Part shown: one piece after another, positions 7,262-16,646 of the stretch
Layout of the letters: each line of letters opens with the position of its first letter
How positions within the stretch are numbered: position 1 is the stretch's first letter
Source: Amycolatopsis tolypomycina
Lineage (GTDB): Bacteria; Actinomycetota; Actinomycetes; Mycobacteriales; Pseudonocardiaceae
NCBI RefSeq assembly: GCF_900105945.1
Contig: NZ_FNSO01000004.1
Location: 4,030,001 to 4,094,000 of the forward strand
Direction of reading: 5' to 3'
Length of the DNA stretch: 64,000 bases
Notes under the pieces: generated by a model
What the model was told of the DNA's origin: nothing
What the model saw: the letters and a program-made list of their open reading frames with translations, nothing else
Database searches by the model: none
Position numbers and translations under genes: made by a program

Positions 7262-7912
7262 TCAGCGGGTGAGCAGGCCCAGGACGTCGTCGTCACCCAG
7301 CTGGCGGAAATCGGCGTACCACTGGCCGACCGCGCGAAATCCCCGCGGCTCGGCGACGCAGACGACGTCGTCGGCTTCGAGCCGCACCCGCGCCGCCGCG
7401 CCCGGCGCGGCGACCGGGGCCGCGAACACGAGCGTCCGGGGCCGGGCAGCGCGGACCTCCCGCAGGGCCGCCGTCGCGGTGACGCCGGTCGCGAGGCCGT
7501 CGTCGACGAGGAGGACGTCACGGCCGCTGACGCCGGGCGGCTCCCGGCCGGCGCGGTAGCGCTCGCGCCGCCGCCGGGCCTCGGCCTGCTCCCGGCCTTC
7601 GGCCCGCGCCATCCGTGCCGCGGTCAGGTTCAGGGCCCGCAGGGCGGCTTCGTCGTAGATCGCCGGGCCGTCCGGGGTGATCGCGCCGACGCCGTATTCA
7701 CGGCGGCCCGGCGCACCGATCTTGCGCGCCACCACCACGTCCAGTTCGGCGCCGAGCCGCCGCGCGACGACGGCGGCCACCGGCACCCCGCCGCGGGCGA
7801 GGCCGAGCACCAGCGGCTCGGCCCACCGGCGGCCCCGCAGGGCATCCGCGAGCCGTCGGCCGCCGTCCTCGCGGTCGGCGAAGACGCGCGGCCGGGCTTC
7901 CCACGCGGGCAT
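7262..7912 (-). CDS. Phosphoribosyltransferase-domain protein
   Basis: 216 residues with a type I phosphoribosyltransferase fold. The PRPP-binding loop is at residues 133-145 (VLLVDDGLATGVT). Upstream are the strand/loop VLGLARGGVPVAAVVA (35-50) and VVARKIGAPGRREYGVGA (60-77), typical of the stand-alone PRTase family that in actinobacteria often sits near hydrolase or stress genes. Its substrate is not known. Transcribed with the DUF6221 gene, whose stop is five bases upstream. Confidence 0.85.
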   Translation of the reverse strand: MPAWEARPRVFADREDGGRRLADALRGRRWAEPLVLGLARGGVPVAAVVARRLGAELDVVVARKIGAPGRREYGVGAITPDGPAIYDEAALRALNLTAARMARAEGREQAEARRRRERYRAGREPPGVSGRDVLLVDDGLATGVTATAALREVRAARPRTLVFAAPVAAPGAAARVRLEADDVVCVAEPRGFRAVGQWYADFRQLGDDDVLGLLTR

Positions 7913-7916
7913 CAGG

Positions 7917-8255
7917 TCACGGGCGCCACTCGTCGCGCCAGTCGGGGTGGGCTTCGTACACGGAGGCGATGAGCTTGACGGACGCGTCGTCGTGGGCGTC
8001 GCGGATCTCGCGGCGCAGGAACTCGGCCTTCTCCGCGAACGGCACCGGGTGCCGGTCCTCCATCGCCTCGACCGGCCCGCCGGCGAGCAGCAGGCCGTCG
8101 CCGTCGTCGGCGTACATGATCCGCAGCCGCCCGCGCCGTTCGGCTTCGTCGATCAGCGGCAGTTCGCCCGCCCGGACGCGCTCTTCGTCCTCCGCGAGCC
8201 GGGCGAGCACGAATTCGTCGAGCTTCGCGGTCGTGGTGTCGTCGAGGTTCGTCAT
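7917..8255 (-). CDS. DUF6221 family protein
   Basis: 112 residues: LDEFVLARLAEDEERVRAGE near the N-terminus and IASVYEAHPDWRDEWRP at the C-terminus are hallmarks of DUF6221, a small acidic actinobacterial family of unknown function often encoded on phages and near mobile DNA. I chose the ATG at 8255 because the longer reading upstream is Arg-rich and lies over the CopC gene. It probably forms a two-gene unit with the phosphoribosyltransferase. Confidence 0.8.
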   Translation of the reverse strand: MTNLDDTTTAKLDEFVLARLAEDEERVRAGELPLIDEAERRGRLRIMYADDGDGLLLAGGPVEAMEDRHPVPFAEKAEFLRREIRDAHDDASVKLIASVYEAHPDWRDEWRP

Positions 8256-8284
8256 GGGCCCGGGATACCCGCCAGGGCCCGGCC

Positions 8285-8812
8285 TCAAGCGTCCGCGCGG
8301 CTCAGGCGCCGGGCCACCGCGAACCCGGTGCCGAGCAGGACGGCACCTCCGGTGAGCCACGGCCACAGCGGTACCGAGCCGTCGCCGTCCTGGGGCGCGA
8401 CCGCCGGCTCCGCCACTCCCGGACCCGCCACGGTGAGCCGGAACGGGACGGTGCCGGAGACCGGGTGGCCGTCGGCGGAAGTCACGCGGTACCGGATGGT
8501 GTAGGCACCGGCCGGGCCGAGGGGACGCAGCGGCGCGGAAACCCGGTCGTCCACAACGGACGCCGGACCGGCCTCCCAGTGCGAGGTCCCGTCGGGCCCG
8601 AGGACCGCGAGCTCGGTGAACCGGTTCTCCACCTGCTCGTTGAACTCGAGCACGGCCTCGGCCGGGCCCGCGGCGAGCGACGCGCCCGCGGCCGGCGAAC
8701 TGGACACCAGGACGCTGTGCGCGTCCGCGGCGGGCGCGCACCACAGGGCCGCGCCGCCGGCCGCCGCCAGCGCGGCGGCGAGGCGGACCGGGAATGACCA
8801 GCGGGAAGTCAT
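8285..8812 (-). CDS. copC: CopC-family copper-binding protein
   Basis: 175 residues. A signal peptide (residues 1-31) ends before His32, so the mature protein starts HSVLVSSSPAAGA, the CopC N-terminus whose His binds Cu(II). A second conserved block is SADGHPVSG with His116. The beta-sandwich is followed by a helix at about 145-167 and a short basic tail, so the protein stays tethered outside the membrane. It is divergent from the CopD and cupredoxin genes and most likely hands copper to, or buffers it with, CopD. Confidence 0.9.
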   Translation of the reverse strand: MTSRWSFPVRLAAALAAAGGAALWCAPAADAHSVLVSSSPAAGASLAAGPAEAVLEFNEQVENRFTELAVLGPDGTSHWEAGPASVVDDRVSAPLRPLGPAGAYTIRYRVTSADGHPVSGTVPFRLTVAGPGVAEPAVAPQDGDGSVPLWPWLTGGAVLLGTGFAVARRLSRADA

Positions 8813-9203
8813 GGTTCCTCGCCTTCGGAGGGAATTCGAACGACGAGCGGAACCGTAGCGAGCGGATCGGGCACCACGGCGGAAAGCCGTGAAACGCCTG
8901 TGTTAAGCAATTCTCACCGCCGCGGCGGAACCCGGCCCGGCAATCGGGCAAATCGGGCCGCTACTCCGGTAGTCCGCATCATCGGTCACCCGAACAGCTC
9001 AGTGAACGCGGCTTTCGGCGCAGCTTCTCACCGTTGCGCGCCGCGCGCGGGCCGCTCGACTTTACCTGTCCTTCACGTGAAGATCACCCCGCGAAACGTG
9101 CCGGCTGGTTTATTGCTCCCACATCCCGTTCTTTCCCCGCCGCTCCGGAATTGCCCGAGAACCTTTCCGGGAAACGCATTCCCGCTCTTTGGAGGACGAA
9201 CCC
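8813..9203. other. 391-base divergent intergenic region of the copper locus
   Basis: No gene is supported here. It must hold promoters for copC (minus) and for the plus-strand copper genes. The only clear symmetric site is the 12-base palindrome CTTCACGTGAAG at 9071-9082, about 120 bases before the first plus-strand start. I see no match to the GC-rich CsoR-type operator that I would expect for copper control. Confidence 0.4.
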
Positions 9204-9791
9204 GTGCGAGGACCCGCCCTGCGCCGTGACCACGTCATCGCCGCGAGCCTGGCCGGCGCGGTCGTCATCGTCGTCGGCTACGCGTCCGGCATCGGCCTGC
9301 GTCCGGGCACCGCGGCGGCCACCCCGCCCGTGGTCGCGGACGGCGGGCATCCCCCGGCCGCCCCGCAAACGCCTGCGCCGCAACCACTTCCGGTCGGCCA
9401 GCTGCCGACGGGCGGCCCGCCGTCCCCGCTGCCCGCGGTGCCGGTCGGCGATGTGCCGGCGGCTCCGATGCCATCGATGCCCGGCGCCGTCCCGATCCCG
9501 GATCCGGGCTCCCCCGATCCCGGTTCCCCGCCTTCTTCCCCGCCGCCGTCCACCTCACCGGCGCCCCCGCCGGGAACCGACGTGCCGACGTGCCAACCCG
9601 GTGTGCCGCAACAGGTCCTGGACACCGTCGGCGGGCTGCCGCTGCTCGGCGCGGTCACCTCCGGGCTCGGGGTGACCGGGCCGGACGGCGTCGGCGCGCT
9701 CGTCCTCGGCTACTGCCGCAACCCCGACGGCGGCCTGGAGCCCGCGATGGTCCCCGCGACCGCCGTCACGACTGTCCCCAGTGGACGGTGA
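9204..9791 (+). CDS. Secreted or anchored Pro-rich protein of the copper locus
   Basis: 195 residues from the GTG at 9204, eight bases after GGAGG. An N-terminal hydrophobic helix (VIAASLAGAVVIVVGYASGI) acts as signal or anchor. Then comes about 100 residues of Pro/Ser/Gly-rich linker. A small C-terminal domain carries two Cys (CQPGVPQQVLDTVGG and ALVLGYC) and may close with a disulfide. No family recognised. It ends three bases before copD and is cotranscribed with it. Confidence 0.75.
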   Translation: MRGPALRRDHVIAASLAGAVVIVVGYASGIGLRPGTAAATPPVVADGGHPPAAPQTPAPQPLPVGQLPTGGPPSPLPAVPVGDVPAAPMPSMPGAVPIPDPGSPDPGSPPSSPPPSTSPAPPPGTDVPTCQPGVPQQVLDTVGGLPLLGAVTSGLGVTGPDGVGALVLGYCRNPDGGLEPAMVPATAVTTVPSGR

Positions 9792-9794
9792 GCC

Positions 9795-10703
9795 GTGGAA
9801 CCCGTCAAGGCGTGGTACGTCCTCGCCCGAACCGTCGACTACGCCGGTCTCACGCTGTTCGCCGGCGGCCTGCTGTTCCTGGCCGTGCTCTGGCCCGCCG
9901 GTGCCGGCCACCGCGGCGCCCGCGCGGTGCTGGTCACCGGCTGGGTCCTCGGCCTGCTCGGCACGCTCGCCGGCCTCGGCCTGCAGGCGGCGTGGGCCGC
10001 GCAGCGCCCGCCCGGCGACTTCCTCGCCTGGGACCTGCTCGGCCAGGCGCTCGACAGCCAGTTCGGGCGGATCTGGTTCGCCAGGGCGCTGCTGTGGCTG
10101 CTCGGCGGGGTCGTGCTGGCCTGGCTGCTGCAACGCGGCCGCGACGCCGCCACGGCGTTGCCCTGGCGGGTCGGGGCCGGCGCGATCCTGGTCGGCCTGC
10201 TCCGCACGACCGGGCTCACCGGCCACGCGGTGGAGAGCACCCGGCCGTGGCTGACGCAGCTGGCGGACTTCGCGCACCTGGCGGGCGCTTCGGCGTGGAT
10301 CGGCGGCCTGGCCGTGCTGCTCTTCGGCGTCCTGGCCCGCCGTGACCCCGAAGAACTCGCCTCGGTGATCCCGCGCTACTCGAAACTGGCGATGACGTCG
10401 GTCGCCGTCGTGGTCGCCGCGGGCGTGGTGCTCGCGTGGCAGACCGTCGGCAGCGTCGGCCGGGTGTTCGGCACGTCCTACGGGCAGACGCTGCTGGTCA
10501 AGCTGGGTGTGCTCGCCGTCGTGCTGCTGGCCGCCCAGTTCAGCCGCCGCTGGGTGGGCCGCCGCCTCGACTTCGCCGTCGTCCTGCGCGGGGACGCCGG
10601 CACCGTCCGTCCCTTCGTCCATTCCGTCGCCGCCGAGACCACGCTCGTGCTCGTGGTCCTCCTCGCAGCGAGCTTCCTCGTCACGGCCAGCCCCGGCCGC
10701 TGA
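9795..10703 (+). CDS. copD: CopD-family copper resistance membrane protein
   Basis: 302 residues with eight likely membrane helices. The C-terminal part (FAHLAGASAWIGGLAVLLFG, then GTSYGQTLLVKLGVLAVVLL) is the CopD/YcnJ-type domain that accompanies CopC in copper uptake or tolerance. His residues sit at helix ends (LTGHAVEST, FAHLAG, VHSVAAE), fitting copper handling. GTG start. It lies between two genes for secreted proteins in an operon with two cupredoxins, so a role in copper supply outside the cell is likely. Confidence 0.9.
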   Translation: MEPVKAWYVLARTVDYAGLTLFAGGLLFLAVLWPAGAGHRGARAVLVTGWVLGLLGTLAGLGLQAAWAAQRPPGDFLAWDLLGQALDSQFGRIWFARALLWLLGGVVLAWLLQRGRDAATALPWRVGAGAILVGLLRTTGLTGHAVESTRPWLTQLADFAHLAGASAWIGGLAVLLFGVLARRDPEELASVIPRYSKLAMTSVAVVVAAGVVLAWQTVGSVGRVFGTSYGQTLLVKLGVLAVVLLAAQFSRRWVGRRLDFAVVLRGDAGTVRPFVHSVAAETTLVLVVLLAASFLVTASPGR

Positions 10704-10727
10704 TCGCCCTGCGAAAGGAGTCCCTCG

Positions 10728-11702
10728 ATGGACAACCCCACCCCCACCGCCCCCGAGCAGCCGGAGGTGGTGCGGCGACGGCGGAACTGGCCGATCGCCG
10801 TGGCGATCGTCGCGCTGGCGACGGCGTTGTTCAGCCTCGCCACGCTGCGCGGCGGGCAGACCGAGCAGGCCGCGCCGACCCAGGCCGCGAACGTCGACCT
10901 CGCCGCGCTGGCCCAGCAGGGTCCCCTGGCCGTCCCGCTCTACCAGGGACTGGTCCAGGAACAGGCCGGCGGGGCCGCCGCCCCGGCCGCGGCGCCGTCC
11001 GGCAAGTCGGTCGAAGCCATGGGCTACAAGTTCTCGCCGGCCGACCTGACGATCGCCGTCGGCGACACGGTGACGTGGACCAACCACGACACCGCGCCGC
11101 ACAACATCGTCGTCACCGACGGGCCGGAGAAGTTCACCTCACCGACGCTGCAGACCGGCCAGACGTTCAGCCACACCTTCACCAAGGCGGGCAAGTACTC
11201 GTACTACTGCTCGATCCACCCGGACATGAAGGCGACCGTCACGGTGACCGGCGCGGCCCCGACCGGCGCCCCGCCGACCTCGACCCCGACGTCCACCCCG
11301 ACGTCGGCGCCGAGCCACCCGATGCCGGCCCCGTCCACCCCGGCGGGCGGCGGTTCCTGCGTGCCGAAGGCGGTCCTGCAGCCGATCCTCGACCACATCA
11401 AGAGCGCGCACCTGGAGACCTCACCCGGTCAGCAGGTGCAGGACATCCTCAACCTGGACCAGTACATCAAGACCCACACGGTGTGGCTGGAAACGGTGCT
11501 CGCCCCGGCGTTCGACGGTTCGGGCGGTCAGGTCCTCACGGACACGCTCGCGCCGATCGTCGCGCACATCAAGAGCGCGCACCTGGAGGAGTCGCTCGGC
11601 CAGCAGGTGACCGACCTGCTGAACCTCGACCAGTACATCAAGACGCACACGGTGTGGCTCGAGAACGTGCTCACGCCGTTGCTCAACCAGGCGAGCTGCT
11701 GA
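10728..11702 (+). CDS. Membrane-anchored cupredoxin with duplicated His-rich C-terminal module
   Basis: 324 residues. One N-terminal helix (residues 21-40) anchors the protein outside. A plastocyanin-like domain follows at about 93-175 with type 1 copper ligands His125, Cys161, His164 and Met167 (NHDTAPHNIV, YYCSIHPDM). After a Thr/Pro linker come two copies of a 42-residue module at 219-260 and 276-317, bracketed by Cys211 and Cys324. The modules keep HIKSAHLE, GQQV and LDQYIKTHTVWLE. The cupredoxin call is firm; I do not recognise the repeat module. Ribosome site AAAGGAG. Confidence 0.88.
   Translation: MDNPTPTAPEQPEVVRRRRNWPIAVAIVALATALFSLATLRGGQTEQAAPTQAANVDLAALAQQGPLAVPLYQGLVQEQAGGAAAPAAAPSGKSVEAMGYKFSPADLTIAVGDTVTWTNHDTAPHNIVVTDGPEKFTSPTLQTGQTFSHTFTKAGKYSYYCSIHPDMKATVTVTGAAPTGAPPTSTPTSTPTSAPSHPMPAPSTPAGGGSCVPKAVLQPILDHIKSAHLETSPGQQVQDILNLDQYIKTHTVWLETVLAPAFDGSGGQVLTDTLAPIVAHIKSAHLEESLGQQVTDLLNLDQYIKTHTVWLENVLTPLLNQASC
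11382..11678 (+). repeat. Tandem 42-codon module inside the cupredoxin gene
   Basis: Codons 219-260 and 276-317 repeat with an offset of 57 codons. At DNA level blocks such as CACATCAAGAGCGCGCACCT are identical in both copies, while the joining stretch differs, so this is an internal duplication kept under protein-level selection. Confidence 0.85.
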
Positions 11703-11707
11703 TCCGG

Positions 11708-11741
11708 AGCGGGTGGCCCGGTCTCCCCCGGGCCACCCGCT
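11708..11741 (+). terminator. Terminator or attenuator hairpin after the first cupredoxin gene
   Basis: Perfect 14-bp arms (AGCGGGTGGCCCGG and complement) with a six-base loop, followed by a pyrimidine run (cttcccttt). It starts six bases after the stop. Because the next gene follows within 30 bases on the same strand, it may reduce rather than abolish read-through. Confidence 0.75.
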
Positions 11742-11768
11742 CTTCCCTTTCCCCGGAGGCCATCCTTC

Positions 11769-12245
11769 ATGTCCGACACCGCAGTCCTGCCCGCCGCGAC
11801 CGGCTACGCCCTGCGCCGCGACCGGTGCGTCATCGAGGTTTCCCCACGGCCACCGCTGGTCCGCAGCCGCCTGAGGGCGACCGGCGGGCACTGGACACCC
11901 GGCGCCGCGCTCACGGTCACCCTCGACCCCGGCTCGCTGCGGACGCCGGTCCCGTTCCTCGGCCGGGCGTTCCGCGGCGAGGAGCTGACGTTCACCGCGG
12001 CCGAAGTCGCCGAAGACCCGTTCGTCGTCGAAGGCAGCGTGGCCGGGCGCACGGTCCGGCTGAAGGGCGACGTCCGGCACCGGGACGCCCGCGGTGTCGT
12101 GGTCTGGGCCGCCGGGGTGGTGCTCCCGGCCCGCCGGAAACCCCGGCACGCGGGCCGGCTCGCCCGGCTGCTCGCCGGGCGGCGGCTGCGCGTCGAGATC
12201 GCGATCGAGTTCGTCACCGAGTCCGTCACCGGATTCGTCCGATGA
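11769..12245 (+). CDS. YceI-like domain protein (tentative)
   Basis: 158 residues, no signal peptide, beta-rich. The pattern LTVTLDPGSLRT, then FRGEELTF and RTVRLKGDVRHRDARGVVVW, resembles the strands of YceI-like lipid-binding barrels, but the match is weak and the C-terminal part is very basic. GGAGG precedes the ATG. Its stop overlaps the next ATG as ATGA, tying it to the second cupredoxin. If it is YceI-like, it may carry an isoprenoid or lipid cofactor in an electron-transfer chain; otherwise function is unknown. Confidence 0.5.
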   Translation: MSDTAVLPAATGYALRRDRCVIEVSPRPPLVRSRLRATGGHWTPGAALTVTLDPGSLRTPVPFLGRAFRGEELTFTAAEVAEDPFVVEGSVAGRTVRLKGDVRHRDARGVVVWAAGVVLPARRKPRHAGRLARLLAGRRLRVEIAIEFVTESVTGFVR

Positions 12246-12871
12246 GGCGCGCCGCCCTGGCCGTCGCCGGCCTGCTCGTGTTCCTGAACGTGCCGTTCGC
12301 GGGACCGGCCACCGCCGCGACGCAGCAGGTGATGATGCAGGACTACGCCTACTCCCCCGCCGCGCTGACCGTCCGCGTCGGCGACACGGTCACCTGGATG
12401 CAGCACGACCAGGCCCCCCACGACGTCGTCACGACGAGCGCGCCGGTCGCCTTCCGCAGCCCCCAGCTGTCGGCCGGGCAGAGCTGGAGCTACACGTTTC
12501 GCCAGCCGGGTACCTACCAGTACTACTGCTCGGTGCACCCGGACATGCGGGCCTCGGTGACGGTGCTGCCCGCCCCCACGCCCGCACCGCCGAAGCCCGC
12601 GACCACCGCACCCCGCACCACGCCGCGGCAGACCACGGCGGCCGGCACCCCGGCCGCCGCCGCACCGCCGACGACTCCCCCGGCCACCACTCCGCCGCCG
12701 ACCGCCACCGACCCGGCCGCGCCTGCCGCGCCCGCCGCCGAGCCGCAGCCCGCGGTCCAGCAGGCAACCGCGGCGACGCCGGCCACCCTCGACCCGATGC
12801 TGCTGGTCGCGGGCCTCGTCACCGGAATCGCGGTGCTGTGCCTGCTCCTGCTGAGCTCCCGTCGGGCGTGA
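12242..12871 (+). CDS. Secreted cupredoxin with C-terminal membrane anchor
   Basis: 209 residues. Signal peptide at residues 1-26, then a plastocyanin-like domain to about 110 with ligands His60, Cys96, His99 and Met102 (QHDQAPHDVV, YYCSVHPDM). A Thr/Pro/Ala-rich stalk of about 70 residues follows, then a helix at 183-204 and a basic end, so the copper domain is displayed on the outer face on a flexible stalk. ATGA coupling to the gene before. Its domain resembles that of the first cupredoxin, but it lacks the His-rich repeats. Confidence 0.9.
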   Translation: MRRAALAVAGLLVFLNVPFAGPATAATQQVMMQDYAYSPAALTVRVGDTVTWMQHDQAPHDVVTTSAPVAFRSPQLSAGQSWSYTFRQPGTYQYYCSVHPDMRASVTVLPAPTPAPPKPATTAPRTTPRQTTAAGTPAAAAPPTTPPATTPPPTATDPAAPAAPAAEPQPAVQQATAATPATLDPMLLVAGLVTGIAVLCLLLLSSRRA

Positions 12872-12873
12872 AC

Positions 12874-12978
12874 CCGGATCTCGCGTGATCAGAACCGGAT
12901 CTCGCGTGATTGGAGCCGGAACCGGCGAGTTCCGGCTTCAATCACGCGAGTTACGGGCCCGATCACGCGAGTTACGGG
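12874..12978. repeat. Repeat-built bidirectional terminator between cupredoxin and htpG genes
   Basis: The word CTCGCGTGAT occurs four times: twice forward (from 12879 and 12900, each preceded by CCGGAT) and twice inverted (from 12941 and 12962, each followed by TTACGGG). The inner pair extends into 22-bp arms at 12901-12922 and 12929-12950 with one mismatch and a six-base loop, a very stable hairpin between convergent genes. The right copy ends exactly at the htpG stop. Confidence 0.8.
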
Positions 12979-14868
<1,890 letters not shown>

Positions 14869-15059
14869 TTCCATTCCTTTCCGCATGTCCTGGGATGCAC
14901 TCGGGATGCACTCGGGGACGTCCTCGGGCCGACGTTGGGTCGATCCTACCGAGCGGGTCCGACAGTTTCCGAGACCGCGCACTTTATGAACGCAATGGAG
15001 CGCCCGGCGGCTCCCGGTGTGATGCTGGCCACGCCCCGCTGCCGATCAAGGAGGATCGA

Positions 15060-15986
15060 GTGCCCGGACGCTTCCCCCGGTGGACGGCCGTGTTCGCCGC
15101 GGCCTGTGCCCTGACCACCGCCTTCGCCGCGCCCGCCGCCGCGGCCGGCGTCGCCGACCACCCCGTCCCGACCACCGGCTGCGGCCGTCCCGCGGGCTTC
15201 CCGGCCGGGGTGACGACCACCCGGCACGTCACCTCGGGCGGCCTCGACCGCGAGTACACCGTCCACCTGCCCGCCCACTACCGTCCGTGGCGGCCGTACC
15301 CGCTCGTCCTCTCCTTCCACGGGCACAAGCGGACGTCGCAGTACCAGGAAGAGCTGTCGGGCTTCTCGGCGCTGGACGCGATCGCCGTCTACCCGCAGGG
15401 CCTGATCGGCACCGACGGCGAGTCCGCGTGGACAGGGGCGCCCTACTCGGCCGCCGCGGACGACGTCCGGTTCACCGGCGACCTGCTGAACCAGCTGCAG
15501 CGCACGCTCTGCGTCGACCCCGGCCGGATCTTCGCGGCCGGCAAGTCCAACGGCGGCGGCTTCGTCGGCGTGCTGGCCTGCCGCCTGGCGAGCCGGATCG
15601 CCGCGTTCGCCCCGGTGTCCGGCGCGTTCTACCCGCAGGGCGGCGCGTGCCACCCGAGCCGGCCGGCGCCGATCCTCGACTTCCACGGAACGGCCGACAC
15701 GACGATCCCCTACACCGGCAACCCGGCGAAGGGCCTGCCCGCGATCCCGGACTGGCTGGCGGCATGGTCCACAAGGGACGGTTGCCGGCCCGGCCCGGTG
15801 TCGTGGTCACCGGTCGAGGGCGTCGTCGCCCAGAAGTGGCGGGGCTGCGCGCTCGAGCACTACCGCGTGGAAGGCGCCGGCCACGTCTGGCCCAGCACCC
15901 GGCCCAACAACGATTCCGCGACACCCACGGTGATCGACGCGACGCCGGTCATCTGGCGCTTCTTCCGCGCGCATCCCCTGCGCTGA
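15060..15986 (+). CDS. Secreted esterase, PHB depolymerase/feruloyl esterase type (CE1-like)
   Basis: 308 residues from GTG after AAGGAGGA. Signal peptide to about residue 29. An alpha/beta hydrolase fold follows: PLVLSFHGHKRTSQYQEELS with the HGxxG-type turn, nucleophile elbow GKSNGGGFVG, the Asp region DFHGTADTTIPYTG and His in VEGAGHVWPST. Members of this LpqC/FaeC-like group release feruloyl or acetyl groups from plant polysaccharides or cut polyesters; the substrate here is unknown. No operon partner. Confidence 0.85.
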   Translation: MPGRFPRWTAVFAAACALTTAFAAPAAAAGVADHPVPTTGCGRPAGFPAGVTTTRHVTSGGLDREYTVHLPAHYRPWRPYPLVLSFHGHKRTSQYQEELSGFSALDAIAVYPQGLIGTDGESAWTGAPYSAAADDVRFTGDLLNQLQRTLCVDPGRIFAAGKSNGGGFVGVLACRLASRIAAFAPVSGAFYPQGGACHPSRPAPILDFHGTADTTIPYTGNPAKGLPAIPDWLAAWSTRDGCRPGPVSWSPVEGVVAQKWRGCALEHYRVEGAGHVWPSTRPNNDSATPTVIDATPVIWRFFRAHPLR

Positions 15987-16077
15987 AACACGATTGACGC
16001 AGGTCAAGCCGCTCGGCGACGATGATTTCCCACAGGCGGGAGCCATCCCGCGTCCCCATCGTCGAAAGGAGTGCGCT

Positions 16078-16539
16078 GTGAAGGTGCTCGTCCTGAACGC
16101 GGGTTACGAACCGCTGCAGACCGTTTCGGTCCCGCACGCGATCCGCATGCTCGTGCGGCACGTCGCCGAGATCCACGAGGCCGAAGAGGGCCTCGCCTAC
16201 GGTCTGTTCCCGCGCCCGAAGATCGTGCGGTTACTGCGCTACGTCGTCATGAAGTGGCGATATACGCAGCCGCCGCGCTGGTCCCGGCGCGGCGTGCTGG
16301 TCCGTGACGGCCACCGCTGCGCCTACTGCGGGCAGCGCGCCACCACGATCGACCACGTGACGCCGCTGAGCCGCGGCGGCGCCCGGACCGACTGGCTCAA
16401 CACGGTCGCCGCGTGCGGCGGCACGGCCCGCAGCTGCAACGCCCGCAAGGCGGACAAGCTGCCGGGCGAAGCCGGGATGAAGCTGCGGTTCACGCCGTAC
16501 GTCCCGGCGTGGGACCAGCTGCACCGGCCCGGCGCCTGA
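16078..16539 (+). CDS. HNH endonuclease family protein
   Basis: 153 residues from GTG with AAGGAG six bases upstream. The N-terminal MKVLVLNAGYEPLQTVS is typical of the actinobacterial housekeeping HNH protein. The HNH core has Cys81-x2-Cys84, Asp92-His93, and a second pair Cys113 and Cys120-Asn121, giving a zinc-stabilised beta-beta-alpha metal fold. Such genes are widespread and not tied to restriction systems; the biological target is unknown. Confidence 0.88.
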   Translation: MKVLVLNAGYEPLQTVSVPHAIRMLVRHVAEIHEAEEGLAYGLFPRPKIVRLLRYVVMKWRYTQPPRWSRRGVLVRDGHRCAYCGQRATTIDHVTPLSRGGARTDWLNTVAACGGTARSCNARKADKLPGEAGMKLRFTPYVPAWDQLHRPGA

Positions 16540-16646
16540 GCGCGGCCTGTCCGTCGGCACCCCGGCGGGCAGGCCGCTAGGCTCGAACCGATCGCCACCC
16601 CCATCCGTGTGCTCTGTGTGCTCTGGGGAAGGCCGGGGAGGTCGCC

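Noticed and set aside
10436..12871. One 811-codon frame across the copper locus
   Set aside because: Only its last 209 codons (from the ATG at 12242) read as a real cupredoxin; the earlier part is an out-of-frame shadow of CopD and the first cupredoxin.
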